Below are positions 23,251 to 32,268 of a stretch of 36,718 bases of DNA, in pieces (the stretch's first letter is position 1; each line of letters starts with the position of its first letter). The notes beneath the pieces were generated by a model. It worked only from the letters and a program-made list of their open reading frames with translations, searched no databases and was not told the origin of the DNA. The DNA is from Saprospiraceae bacterium (GTDB lineage Bacteria; Bacteroidota; Bacteroidia; Chitinophagales; Saprospiraceae). The position numbers and the translations under genes are program-made. The stretch spans positions 1 to 36,718 of the forward strand of contig JAHDFX010000035.1 of the NCBI GenBank assembly GCA_020627965.1, read 5' to 3'.

Positions 23251-24222
23251 CTAACTCAATATTTCCACCATCTTCATCAATTGTTGATTAATATCCTGAT
23301 GATGTTTTATAGCCTGCCCAAACGGTGTCAATTGAATTTGATTATTGACCATTCCCACCATAGTGCTGTGTTTGCCTGCTAATAGTTCCTCTACAGCAGC
23401 CACACCGAGCCTGGAAGCCAATACCCGATCAGCACAGGTCGGACGTCCACCTCGCTGCACATGCCCTAGTATTGTTACCCGAATTTCATAACCATCAAAA
23501 CGTTCCTGCACTTGTCGTGCAATATCAAATGCACCACCTGCATCATCTCCTTCTGCAACCACCACAATACTGGAGTTTTTCTTCTGTTCGTGATTTCCTT
23601 TTAATGTTTCCACCAAATCATCAATATTAGTCTTGCTCTCAGGAATCAAAACAGCTTCGGCTCCTGTTGCAATACCCGTACGCATAGCTATAAAACCAGC
23701 ATCACGCCCCATTACTTCTACAAAAAACAGACGATCATGTGCGTTAGCGGTATCTTTGATTTTATCAATAGCTTCCATTGCTGTATTTAAAGCAGTATCA
23801 TAGCCAATGGTATAATCCGTACCATAAATATCATTATCTATGGTTCCTGGTACGCCTATAAAGGGGATACTCTGTTCTCCAGTAAATATTTTAGCTCCGG
23901 TAAATGTACCATCTCCACCAATAGCGACGACGCCTTCTATTCCATGCTGTCTCAGTTGTGCGGCTGCCTTTTCTCTTCCTTCCTTAGTCCGAAATTCTTT
24001 ACTACGGGCAGACATCAGTATTGTCCCACCCTTTTGTATGATATTGCTAACAGAATGGCTTTTTAAATCTACAAAATCGCCAGCAATCATACCGGCATAG
24101 CCACGCTTGATACCTATGACTTCTTCCACTCCCATAGATAAAGCAGTACGTACCACTGCACGAACACAGGCATTCATCCCCGGCGCATCGCCCCCCGAAG
24201 TAAAAACAGCAATTTTTTTCAT
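23251..24222 (-). CDS. pfkA: 6-phosphofructokinase, ATP-dependent
   Basis: A 323-aa glycolytic enzyme converting fructose 6-phosphate plus ATP to fructose 1,6-bisphosphate. Motifs: TSGGDAPGMNA (8-18), IGGDGTFTGA (101-110), PGTIDNDI (125-132, catalytic base D129), MGRDAG (171-176) and GHVQRGGRPTCADR (253-266). The Gly in GGDGT (G105) and in PGTIDND (G126) are the residues of ATP-dependent enzymes; pyrophosphate-dependent ones have Asp and Lys there. Length is the usual bacterial PfkA size. It is downstream of, and probably cotranscribed with, the proline-rich gene (8-bp gap). Confidence 0.97.
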   Translation of the reverse strand: MKKIAVFTSGGDAPGMNACVRAVVRTALSMGVEEVIGIKRGYAGMIAGDFVDLKSHSVSNIIQKGGTILMSARSKEFRTKEGREKAAAQLRQHGIEGVVAIGGDGTFTGAKIFTGEQSIPFIGVPGTIDNDIYGTDYTIGYDTALNTAMEAIDKIKDTANAHDRLFFVEVMGRDAGFIAMRTGIATGAEAVLIPESKTNIDDLVETLKGNHEQKKNSSIVVVAEGDDAGGAFDIARQVQERFDGYEIRVTILGHVQRGGRPTCADRVLASRLGVAAVEELLAGKHSTMVGMVNNQIQLTPFGQAIKHHQDINQQLMKMVEILS

Positions 24223-24230
24223 GATCTTAA

Positions 24231-24959
24231 TTATAAATATCGTCTACGCACAGTTTTAATAAAGCGTTTTGCCTGTTCGAGCTTGGCATCATCCATCCAC
24301 TGATGTTTATCAATCAAATTACCTTCAATATAAGCTCTGGCTTCCTCCATACTACTCATATTATTCAAAGTGTCAATGGCTTCATCAAATGAAGAGACAT
24401 CTTTACCAAATAATTCATTGATAACCAAAAACTTATCAGCTACTCCCCAGGCACGTTTCAAATTAGATAAAGGACGCTGACTAATTTTCTGCGAAAGGTC
24501 TTTTGTAGCTTCTTGCTCAAACAATTCATTGTAGGCTTTGTTCGCAGCAGGTGCAGCAGACGTGTTACGAGCTTTCGGAAGCTCAAAATCATACTTACGA
24601 GGTTTGGGTTTCTCTTCTTTTACTTCTTGTGCCTGCGGTGGCGGTGGTGGTGCTGCTTCTTTCTTTTCTACCACAGGTTCCGGTTTTTCTACAACAGGTG
24701 CTGGCGGTGCGACGGGTTTGGGCGCAGGTACGGGCTTATTTATTTTCTTTGTCGTTGCCTTCACTTTATCTTTCTTCGATTTTTTTGCAGGCTTTTCCAC
24801 TACTGCCGGTGCCTCATTGTACCAGAAGCAATCATATAAATTGGAAATATAATCCAACATCAATTTCTTTTCGATGGGGCTAATCTGTCCATCATCCTGA
24901 ATCCCCTGATATAACAGGTTGATCTTCTCTAAATACGTTTTCGCTTTTTTAATATCCAT
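24231..24959 (-). CDS. Proline-rich Bacteroidota protein of unknown function
   Basis: A 242-aa cytosolic protein in three parts: a helical N-terminus (1-48), a low-complexity linker rich in Pro, Lys, Ala, Val and Glu (about 50-125, with repeated APK/VEKPEP units and a five-Pro run at 104-108), and a conserved-looking C-terminal helical domain (about 165-242) containing ADKFLVINELFGKD and ending FIKTVRRRYL. I recognise this C-terminal pattern (an I-N-E-L-F motif, a W-x-D segment and an R-R-[FY] end) from other Bacteroidota proteins but know no function. It precedes pfkA by 8 bp. The linker's codon bias produces long spurious frames on the other strand. Confidence 0.8.
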   Translation of the reverse strand: MDIKKAKTYLEKINLLYQGIQDDGQISPIEKKLMLDYISNLYDCFWYNEAPAVVEKPAKKSKKDKVKATTKKINKPVPAPKPVAPPAPVVEKPEPVVEKKEAAPPPPPQAQEVKEEKPKPRKYDFELPKARNTSAAPAANKAYNELFEQEATKDLSQKISQRPLSNLKRAWGVADKFLVINELFGKDVSSFDEAIDTLNNMSSMEEARAYIEGNLIDKHQWMDDAKLEQAKRFIKTVRRRYL

Positions 24960-25026
24960 TCTTATTCAGTATTGTTTGTTCTCCAATGTCAACTATAGTG
25001 CCATTTATTTTTTATCTTGCGACTCG

Positions 25027-25034
25027 CAAAAATA
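25027..25034 (-). promoter_or_regulatory. Candidate -7 box for the proline-rich/pfkA operon
   Basis: On the minus strand this reads TATTTTTG, a TAnnTTTG match 68-75 bp ahead of the ATG at 24959. No good -33 element is seen. It lies just before the chosen tdk start (25056). Confidence 0.35.
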
Positions 25035-25055
25035 CCATATTTTCAAGACAAGCGT

Positions 25056-25667
25056 ATGTTCTTAGAACCACATTTTAAAAATCAACGCAGCGGATGGATA
25101 GAAGTTATCTGCGGCTCTATGTTTTCCGGCAAGACAGAAGAACTGATTAGAAGGCTTAAACGTGCCCGAATTGCTAATCAACGTGTAGAGATTTTCAAGC
25201 CAAAAGTTGATACACGTTATGATGAACAAGAGATCGTATCACATGACCGCAATCAGATCACTTCTACTCCAATAGAAAATTCCCGGGCTTTGTTGATGTT
25301 GACTGAGGGTGCAGATGTTGTAGGGGTAGATGAAGCACAATTTTTTGACAAGGATCTGCCAGAAGTATGTGAAGAGTTGGCTTTACGTGGAATTCGGGTT
25401 ATTGCAGCGGGGCTAGACATGGATTTTAAAGGTCAGCCTTTTGGTCCTATGCCCCATTTATTGGCTGTAGCCGAATACATAACTAAGGTACATGCTATTT
25501 GTCAGCATTGTGGGAATCTGGCCACTCATTCTTACAGATTGGTATCCAATGATGCTAAAGTAGTGCTTGGCGAAAAAGAAAGTTATGAGCCACGTTGCCG
25601 AACTTGTTATCAAATGGGTAATATTCTTGACTTTAATCCAAAGCAAAAAGAAGAGAAAGCGTCTTAA
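25056..25667 (+). CDS. tdk: Thymidine kinase (type II)
   Basis: A 203-aa deoxythymidine salvage kinase of the zinc-containing type II family. P-loop [11 protein letters not shown] (20-30), VGVDEAQFF (89-97, catalytic E93), lasso region from [13 protein letters not shown] (118-130) and zinc cysteines C149, C152, C181, C184. The start is ATG 25056 ([17 protein letters not shown]), matching the usual Bacteroidota N-terminus (MFLE..., then [15 protein letters not shown]); an upstream TTG at 25017 would add 13 unsupported residues. Its TAA stop shares one base with the ATG of the TetR gene, so translation is probably coupled. Confidence 0.96.
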   Translation: MFLEPHFKNQRSGWIEVICGSMFSGKTEELIRRLKRARIANQRVEIFKPKVDTRYDEQEIVSHDRNQITSTPIENSRALLMLTEGADVVGVDEAQFFDKDLPEVCEELALRGIRVIAAGLDMDFKGQPFGPMPHLLAVAEYITKVHAICQHCGNLATHSYRLVSNDAKVVLGEKESYEPRCRTCYQMGNILDFNPKQKEEKAS

Positions 25668-26275
25668 TGGGTAGAAAATCGACGGATAAATTACGCATCA
25701 ATAACCCAACAGTTAAGTCTAAGTGGATTGATAAGCTTATGCCCTTATTTATGCAAGGTAGTTTGCATGATAAAACAATGGATGTCATAGCTCAGAAAGC
25801 CGGAGTAAGTAAGGCAACCTTTTACAAATATTATGCCTCTAAAAAAGCTGTATTATGGGATGTCGTTCAGGCAAAAGTTAAATTAATAGCCGTTTTCCAT
25901 CATCAACTTCTTGAAGAAGAAAAAGATTATAAAGAGCGATATTTCAATGCTTTGCAAACAGTATCTAAAGAATTAACTGGTATATCCAATTCTTTTTTAA
26001 TATACCTGCAAAAACAACATCTTGAAATTTGGCAACTTATTGACGACCTGCTTCAATTAAGCATAAAATTATTGGGGCATTTTTATGAAGAAGGCGTAAA
26101 AAACGATCAGGTGTCAGAACATCTGGATACCAATGTATTAGCAGCAATGGACAGTATATTTCTGACCAGCCTGATGAACCCTCAGTTTCTTGTCGAAAAC
26201 AATATCCCCCTGGAAACGTTTATTGAACAATATTTTTTAGTGAAAAGCAAAGGAATTTTTAAAGAGAAAAAATGA
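25667..26275 (+). CDS. TetR/AcrR family transcriptional regulator
   Basis: A 202-aa repressor-type protein. The N-terminal helix-turn-helix is clear: [30 protein letters not shown] (37-66), with KATFYKYY as recognition helix. The C-terminal helical ligand/dimer domain (about 70-195) has no diagnostic motif. It overlaps tdk by 1 bp upstream and the reductase gene by 4 bp (ATGA) downstream, so all three are one operon. It probably regulates this operon or distant lipid/aromatic genes; the ligand is unknown. Confidence 0.92.
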   Translation: MGRKSTDKLRINNPTVKSKWIDKLMPLFMQGSLHDKTMDVIAQKAGVSKATFYKYYASKKAVLWDVVQAKVKLIAVFHHQLLEEEKDYKERYFNALQTVSKELTGISNSFLIYLQKQHLEIWQLIDDLLQLSIKLLGHFYEEGVKNDQVSEHLDTNVLAAMDSIFLTSLMNPQFLVENNIPLETFIEQYFLVKSKGIFKEKK

Positions 26276-27387
26276 GTAATTTTCATAAACTGCGTGTCGC
26301 AGAGGTAAAAAAAGAAACACACGATACAGTTTCATTAAGTTTTGAAGTACCTGCCGATCTAAAAGTTGCATATAATTATAAGCATGGTCAATACCTGACA
26401 CTCCGTTTTCAAATGAATGGACAGGAAGTCAGAAGAGCTTATTCTTTTTCCAGTAGCCCGTCCACTGATAATATGCCTACTGTTACTATCAAACGTGTAA
26501 AAAAAGGTTTGGTATCCAACTATATTAATGACAACATAAAAGCTGGCGATGAACTTGATGTAATGATACCTAAAGGTCGTTTTACCAGCGCTCTCAACCT
26601 TGACCAAAGTAAGCATTATTATTTATTTGGCGGAGGTAGTGGTGTCACGCCGCTGATGTCTATACTAAAAACAGTCCTAGAGGAAGAACCTAAGAGTAAC
26701 ATTTACCTTCTATATGGTAATCGTGATCTGGAATCCGTCATTTTCAAAGAAATTCTGGATAGCTTACAAAATCGTCATAGTGGGCAGCTATTTGTAGAGC
26801 ATACACTTGACAATCCTCCCAAAGTAAAAGAAGGTGGATTAATGGGTGTGTTCAAAAAAGCCAAACTGAACTGGGATGGTTTAGTTGGCCCGATTGACCG
26901 ACAAAAAATCAAGGATTTTTTATCTAAGTATCCGACCAATAATAAAGAAAGTGAGTACTTTATCTGTGGTCCTGGCGGTATGATGGATATTACTAAAGCC
27001 ACGTTGAATCAACTGGAAATTGATAATAGCAAAGTCCATCTAGAAGTTTTTAGCAGTATTCAACTACCTCACGAAGATAAAGCTGTAGCTACTGTTGCTG
27101 CTGGCGAAGGTACGCAGGTTACTGTTCACATGAATGGCAAAACACATGTTGTAAATGTGGGTGCAAAGGAAACCATTGTAGAAGCTATGATGCGTATTAA
27201 AATGGATCCGCCATATTCTTGTCTTAGTGGTGCCTGTGCTACTTGTATGGGTAGAGTCATGAAAGGTAAAGTAGAAATGGACGCCTGCTTTGCTTTGGAT
27301 GATGATGAAGTTGCAGATGGTTATGTATTAACTTGTCAGTCTCGTCCAACAACGTCAGATGTAGAGCTTACTTTTGATATTGATTAG
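26272..27387 (+). CDS. PaaE/KshB-like flavin reductase with C-terminal 2Fe-2S ferredoxin domain
   Basis: A 371-aa ferredoxin-NADP-reductase-type electron donor for an oxygenase. FAD domain (1-105) with [10 protein letters not shown] (54-63), NAD(P) domain (about 113-245) with GGGSGVTP (120-127) and CGPGGMM (232-238), then a plant-type ferredoxin domain (about 280-371) whose cluster ligands are C317, C322, C325 and C355 ([10 protein letters not shown] ... LTC). This is the layout of PaaE (phenylacetyl-CoA epoxidase reductase) and KshB. The oxygenase partner is not in the window, so the pathway is open. Last gene of the tdk operon; convergent with murF-alr with a 3-bp gap. Confidence 0.93.
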   Translation: MSNFHKLRVAEVKKETHDTVSLSFEVPADLKVAYNYKHGQYLTLRFQMNGQEVRRAYSFSSSPSTDNMPTVTIKRVKKGLVSNYINDNIKAGDELDVMIPKGRFTSALNLDQSKHYYLFGGGSGVTPLMSILKTVLEEEPKSNIYLLYGNRDLESVIFKEILDSLQNRHSGQLFVEHTLDNPPKVKEGGLMGVFKKAKLNWDGLVGPIDRQKIKDFLSKYPTNNKESEYFICGPGGMMDITKATLNQLEIDNSKVHLEVFSSIQLPHEDKAVATVAAGEGTQVTVHMNGKTHVVNVGAKETIVEAMMRIKMDPPYSCLSGACATCMGRVMKGKVEMDACFALDDDEVADGYVLTCQSRPTTSDVELTFDID

Positions 27388-27390
27388 ACT

Positions 27391-29886
27391 TTATTCCTGG
27401 AAATACACACGTTTTACCCTACTCGAAATATTAGTAAATACTTCATAGGGTATTGTATGGAGTTCTTTGGCTAAGTCCTGTACAGGTTTTTCTTTTCCAA
27501 AAATAATAACTTCGTCTCCTTCACGTGCTGTAGGTATCTCCGTAATGTCAACCATGCACATATCCATACAAACATTGCCAATAGTTGGAGCCATTTTCCC
27601 ATGAATAACAACACTCCCTTTCCCCTGGCTCAATTGTCGTAGATAACCATCGGCATAACCAATACTAATTGTTGCTATGCGCATTGGTCTTTCGGCTTTC
27701 CCTATACGTCCATAACCTATAGTTTCACCTTTGGCAATATCTTTTATTTGAGATATAGTAGCTTTTAAGGTACTAACAGTTTCCAATTCTTCCTGTATGT
27801 CGGTTGCACCTATTCCATAAAGTCCGATACCCAATCGCACCATATCCATCTGATGTTCGGGGAATCGGCAAATGCCCGCCGAGTTCAGTATATGCCGCAT
27901 AGGTCGATACGACAACCCTTCGACCAACTGTTCATACATCTGTTTGAATTGCTCAATTTGCTGAAGTGTAAATTCATCATGGCCTGTCTCATCACTAGCT
28001 GCCAGGTGAGAAAATATCGAATTTATTTTCAGGTTGTTATTTGCCTGCAAAACTTGTCCCAATTTAGCTAGGTCGTCTATTTCAAAACCCAAGCGGTTCA
28101 TACCTGTATTTAGATTGAGGTGTATTGGCAAAGTATAGCCTGACAAATATCTCTCCAGATATTTGAGCAATTTATCCAATATATCAAAGCCATAAATTTC
28201 AGGCTCTAACTGATGCCGTAACATAGCTTCAAACCCAGCTTCTTCCGGATTCAATACTAGTATTGGCAAATGAATGCCCGCTTGTCGCAATTCTACCCCT
28301 TCATCAATATAGGCAACAGCCAGATAATCCACTTGTTTAAACTCAAGCAGGCGTGCCACTTCATCGCTACCGCTTCCATAGGCTGCTGCTTTGACCATTG
28401 CCATCACTTTTGTTTCAGGTTCTAAAAAACGGCTGAATACATTTAAATTATGAATAAGTGCATTTAAATTGATCTCAAGTATGGTTCGATGTGCCTGACG
28501 TTCCAGAAGATCAGCAATACGTTCAAAGCCAAAACTCCTGGCACCTTTCAATAAAATACTCTCATGATTGAAATCTATGTCAGGGATAACTTTTTTCAAG
28601 GCTTCCGTTGTACTAAAAAAACGATAATCTATATTTTGTAAATACTTTTTAATATTGCTGACCTCCTCTCCTACCCCAATCAGCCTATTGATCTTTTTCT
28701 TCTGAATGAGTTCAGCTACATAGCGATAAAGTTCTTCTGAAGACAATTTGCTTTGCTGTATATCAGATAAAATAAGTGTAGCGGGCTGGCTTCCTCTTTG
28801 TTGTTCGAGAAAATCTAATGCAATCAGCAAGGAACTCAAGTCATTGCTATAACTATCATTAATTAATGTACAATTATTCAGGGCGGCTTTTAGTTCCAGT
28901 CGTAAAGGAACTGTTTTCAGGGTTTTAATACGTTTTGCAATAATTGTATTATCATAGCCCCAGTACAGCATCAATAGCCAGCAATGCACGATATTTTCCA
29001 GATAGGCATCATCTGTGAACGGCGCTTCTATCTCTATTGCCTGTGCTTTATGAGGCTGTGCCAAAGGTCTGTACAGGGCTTTTAAGGTAGTTTGTCCTTC
29101 TGCTTTGCTGATAGATATAATTTGTAAATTGGCAGATTTTTCGGTACTCCAAAATAGCTTTTTTACATTTGGTAACCTGTGAACTGCTTTATCTATAATA
29201 CCATTATCAGACCGGTAGATCAGCAATTCGCAATTCTCAAACAGCTTTAATTTTTCCTGTAATTTTTCTTCCTGACTGCTGAAACCTTCACTATGTGCTT
29301 CACCAATATTTGTCAGTAAGCCTATTTTGGGTCTGGTAATATCAGCTAGTTTTTTCATTTCTCCCTTACGGGAAATACCTGCCTCAAAAATACCCAGTTC
29401 GTGCTGTTTATTAATCTGCCAGACCGAAAGAGGTACGCCTATTTGAGAATTATAACTTTTAGGGCTTCTAACGATATTTCGCTCCGCCCGCATCAATTCA
29501 TACAACCACTCCTTGATAATTGTCTTACCATTACTACCTGTAATCGCAATGACAGGCAGGTCAAAGTTTTTTCTATGCTGTATGCTTAAATTTTGTAATG
29601 CAGTAAGCGTGTTTTCTACCTTAAAAAAATAAGCATCGGAGCAATTAGTCTGCCATTCTTCCTCTACTCTATTCACCACAAAGTATCGGACACCTTTTTG
29701 GTAAGCATTACTAATATAATCATGTCCATCACTCCTTAATCCCTGTAAGGCAAAGAATAAAGCCCCTCCTGGCAGGGATATTTTGCGGCTATCAAATAAT
29801 AATTGAGTAATTTCTGTTTCCCTTATCAAATCATTCGGACTTTCTGCTCCGATTATTTTTATGATCTGATAAATAGAATAGGACAT
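27391..29886 (-). CDS. murF-alr: Bifunctional MurF ligase / alanine racemase
   Basis: An 831-aa fusion typical of Bacteroidota, coupling D-alanine production to its use in peptidoglycan precursors. MurF part (1-465): UDP-substrate domain, ATP loop ITGSNGKTIIKEW (115-127, K121), SYNSQIGVPLS (144-154) and EAGIS (168-172). Alanine racemase part (about 466-831): EINLNALIHN, the PLP lysine in MVKAAAYGSG (497-506, K499), LNTGMNRLGF (592-601) and the second catalytic residue Tyr744 in IGYADGY (742-748), then GNVCMDMCMVD (770-780). MurF adds D-Ala-D-Ala to the UDP-MurNAc-tripeptide. Single gene; a hairpin (29912-29972) lies just upstream. Confidence 0.96.
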   Translation of the reverse strand: MSYSIYQIIKIIGAESPNDLIRETEITQLLFDSRKISLPGGALFFALQGLRSDGHDYISNAYQKGVRYFVVNRVEEEWQTNCSDAYFFKVENTLTALQNLSIQHRKNFDLPVIAITGSNGKTIIKEWLYELMRAERNIVRSPKSYNSQIGVPLSVWQINKQHELGIFEAGISRKGEMKKLADITRPKIGLLTNIGEAHSEGFSSQEEKLQEKLKLFENCELLIYRSDNGIIDKAVHRLPNVKKLFWSTEKSANLQIISISKAEGQTTLKALYRPLAQPHKAQAIEIEAPFTDDAYLENIVHCWLLMLYWGYDNTIIAKRIKTLKTVPLRLELKAALNNCTLINDSYSNDLSSLLIALDFLEQQRGSQPATLILSDIQQSKLSSEELYRYVAELIQKKKINRLIGVGEEVSNIKKYLQNIDYRFFSTTEALKKVIPDIDFNHESILLKGARSFGFERIADLLERQAHRTILEINLNALIHNLNVFSRFLEPETKVMAMVKAAAYGSGSDEVARLLEFKQVDYLAVAYIDEGVELRQAGIHLPILVLNPEEAGFEAMLRHQLEPEIYGFDILDKLLKYLERYLSGYTLPIHLNLNTGMNRLGFEIDDLAKLGQVLQANNNLKINSIFSHLAASDETGHDEFTLQQIEQFKQMYEQLVEGLSYRPMRHILNSAGICRFPEHQMDMVRLGIGLYGIGATDIQEELETVSTLKATISQIKDIAKGETIGYGRIGKAERPMRIATISIGYADGYLRQLSQGKGSVVIHGKMAPTIGNVCMDMCMVDITEIPTAREGDEVIIFGKEKPVQDLAKELHTIPYEVFTNISSRVKRVYFQE

Positions 29887-29911
29887 ATAGAAAGGAATCT
29901 AGCCGATGGTT

Positions 29912-29972
29912 CATGGTCGATAGTCGATAGTTGTGTATTAGTCTACACATTTACCATTGACTATCGACCATG
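29912..29972. repeat. Long hairpin between the OmpA and murF-alr genes
   Basis: CATGGTCGATAGTC (29912-29925) and its exact complement (29959-29972) flank a partly paired interior (TGTGTA/TACACA). The internal GTCGATAG unit occurs twice in tandem on the left arm. No T-run follows, so it is not a classical terminator; it may be a member of a short intergenic repeat family or an mRNA end structure. Confidence 0.65.
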
Positions 29973-29995
29973 TATCCTCGACTTCCAATTAGTTT

Positions 29996-32257
29996 TTACT
30001 GATTACTAGAACCTACTACACGAACTTCAGTTCTACGATTTTCCTGATGCTTCAATTCAGTACATTTCACACCATCTACACATTCATTCACTGGCTGAGA
30101 TTCTCCGTAACCTCTTGCTTCGATACGACTTGTTTCGATACCCTTTTCCTCCAAAGCTTTCTTTGTTTCCTTTGCACGACGCTCAGATAACATTTGATTG
30201 TATTCTGCTGGTCCACGAGCATCTGTGAAAGAAGCCACTTCTACCAGTACCGTTGGATTTACCTCGAGCAAATTGTAAATAATATACAATTCATCTTTGT
30301 ATAATTCCTGAATAGGTGCCTTGTCGAAATCGTGATATAATTTTGGAAAAGACAATGGGCGTGGTGGTGGATTTGGGAAAGGCTGTGTAGGCTTAGGATC
30401 AACCACAACTACAGGGTCTTCTGTTTTTACAGGTACTGGTGATAATTGTAATTCAGACTGAATCGTTTCGGAGCTTGTCAGTCCTCTCGTACATACATTG
30501 CTGGTATTGGTCAGATAGCCTGTTTTTTGTCCTTTAATCAGGTAACAACAATTACCTTTAAGATCAAAAGCGTATTGTCCGGCTATATCGGTTTTCATAG
30601 TTTGTACAGGCTCGCCACAATCATTGGTAACGATCAATTCTACATTAGATAATACCTGTGTTCCGCTGATAGCTTTACCCATCAGCTTAAATTCAAGTGG
30701 TCGGTCTAAGGGGATATTGACAAAAAGTCTATCTCCACTATTAAAACCTTTGGTCGAACCTGCGGCAGAATTAGCGGTGTAAGTTTCTTTATCTGCTTCA
30801 AAACGGCAGGTTCTGTCTAATGGCATTTCAAAATAAACCTTACCGTCTCCGCCCGTTCTTAGTGGTCCTCGCTTACTGCAATTCATATCAACTTTAGCAT
30901 CTTCCAATGGCTGACCAGTATTTTTATCGTACACCAATAATTCTACATCTACAGCCTGACGCTGGAACATATACAGATCATCATTTCCAACACCTCCTTC
31001 ACGATTTGAAGAATAAAATCCAATGCTTTTGTCTTCACTAAGCACCAAACTAAAATCATCGTTGATACTATTGATAGGTGCGCCCATATTGATAACAGGA
31101 CTCCATGAATTATTAACATTTTTGGTATAATGAATATCTAGTCCTCCCATACCTGCATGCCCGTCAGAAGCGAAGTAAAGCGTTCCATCATCATGAATGA
31201 ATGGGAATATCTCATTACCCTCTGTATTGATACCAGGAACATAAGCATTCATATTGATAGCTGGTCCCCAACGTCCATTTTCAAGGTTCGTTGTATATAA
31301 ATCCATTCCCCCTGTACCACCAGGCATATCAGAAGTAAAGTACATGGTAGAGCCATCCGGTGTGATCGTAGGATGAGCTACAGAGTATTCACTACTATTG
31401 AATGGCATGCCTTTAATATTGGTCCATTCATTATTTTCCAGTCTTGCAGTAAATATTTTTAAGCGAGTAACCCCTTCATTATCTTTACCAAGTTTACCCT
31501 TTTTACTGACATCATTTCTGGTAAAATAAATTCTGTTTTGCTTCTTATTGAAACTCACTGGCCCATCATGGAATTTGGTATTAATTTTTGAAGAGTATTT
31601 AACTGGTACTTTAAAAGCATAACTTTCATCACCAACTATTGGTTCTATTTCAGCATAATACAGTTCTAAAAAAGGATCACCTGTCCAGGTATGAATACGA
31701 CGAATTGCAGCCCCTCTGTCTCTTTCGGAAGTAAAAACGATTCCCTGGCGAAAGAAACTTGCTCCAAATTCATCCAGAGAAGTATTGACATCTTCTACCT
31801 GCTGAGTGCGGTAATAATCTGCACTACTGGTTTTGAACTCATTAACGACTTCTTCTTCACAGGCATTGCGCAATAGTTGTCCACGTTCATCGTCTGGTAC
31901 TTCATTGGAATATTCTTTAAACCATTTATCAGCCTGCTCACATTTATCGGTAGCCTGTAAAGCCTGGGCATAATAAAGTTTATGAACAGGTTTTGCTTCC
32001 GGCAAACGAACAACCTGACCGTACCAATAGGCTGCCTCACTCATATTACCGATTTTCCGGTAAGAATCAGCTACTTTGATCTTTGCCTGAGGAATTTCTC
32101 TTTTATCCAAAACATCCAAATAATACTGGATAGCTTTCTGATAATTCAGGGCTTTATAATACTTATTTGCCCTTTCCAATTTAGCTCGCTGTGCCTGTGT
32201 ATTTGTAATACATACAAAGCACATCAGACAAGTGAATATTAAGAGTTTGAATCTCAT
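29996..32257 (-). CDS. TPR-propeller-CRD-OmpA protein (PorE-like T9SS component)
   Basis: A 753-aa envelope protein. Signal peptide (1-22, ending TQAQ), TPR region (about 25-130), beta-propeller of WD40/PD40-like units (about 160-432; HPTITPDGSTMYFTSD, FPFIHDDGTLYFASD, FSLVLSEDKSIGFYSSN), carboxypeptidase-regulatory-like domains (about 437-605), proline-rich linker (606-636) and an OmpA peptidoglycan-binding domain (about 637-748; VEVASFTDARGPAEYNQMLSERRA region, NRRTEV). This order matches PorE of the T9SS, which ties the secretion machinery to peptidoglycan. It is the last gene of an operon with a PorP/SprF barrel and a type B CTD protein. Whether it is the core PorE or a paralogue cannot be decided here. 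Confidence 0.9.
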   Translation of the reverse strand: MRFKLLIFTCLMCFVCITNTQAQRAKLERANKYYKALNYQKAIQYYLDVLDKREIPQAKIKVADSYRKIGNMSEAAYWYGQVVRLPEAKPVHKLYYAQALQATDKCEQADKWFKEYSNEVPDDERGQLLRNACEEEVVNEFKTSSADYYRTQQVEDVNTSLDEFGASFFRQGIVFTSERDRGAAIRRIHTWTGDPFLELYYAEIEPIVGDESYAFKVPVKYSSKINTKFHDGPVSFNKKQNRIYFTRNDVSKKGKLGKDNEGVTRLKIFTARLENNEWTNIKGMPFNSSEYSVAHPTITPDGSTMYFTSDMPGGTGGMDLYTTNLENGRWGPAINMNAYVPGINTEGNEIFPFIHDDGTLYFASDGHAGMGGLDIHYTKNVNNSWSPVINMGAPINSINDDFSLVLSEDKSIGFYSSNREGGVGNDDLYMFQRQAVDVELLVYDKNTGQPLEDAKVDMNCSKRGPLRTGGDGKVYFEMPLDRTCRFEADKETYTANSAAGSTKGFNSGDRLFVNIPLDRPLEFKLMGKAISGTQVLSNVELIVTNDCGEPVQTMKTDIAGQYAFDLKGNCCYLIKGQKTGYLTNTSNVCTRGLTSSETIQSELQLSPVPVKTEDPVVVVDPKPTQPFPNPPPRPLSFPKLYHDFDKAPIQELYKDELYIIYNLLEVNPTVLVEVASFTDARGPAEYNQMLSERRAKETKKALEEKGIETSRIEARGYGESQPVNECVDGVKCTELKHQENRRTEVRVVGSSNQ

Positions 32258-32268
32258 TTTTAAATTTA

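Noticed and set aside
24513-24883. Three overlapping plus-strand open frames of about 104-110 codons
   Set aside because: They are antisense to the Pro/Lys/Ala-rich linker of the 24231-24959 gene; the low-complexity sequence removes stop codons by composition. Their products are Phe/Cys/Arg-rich or Gly/Ser-rich with no sensible domain.
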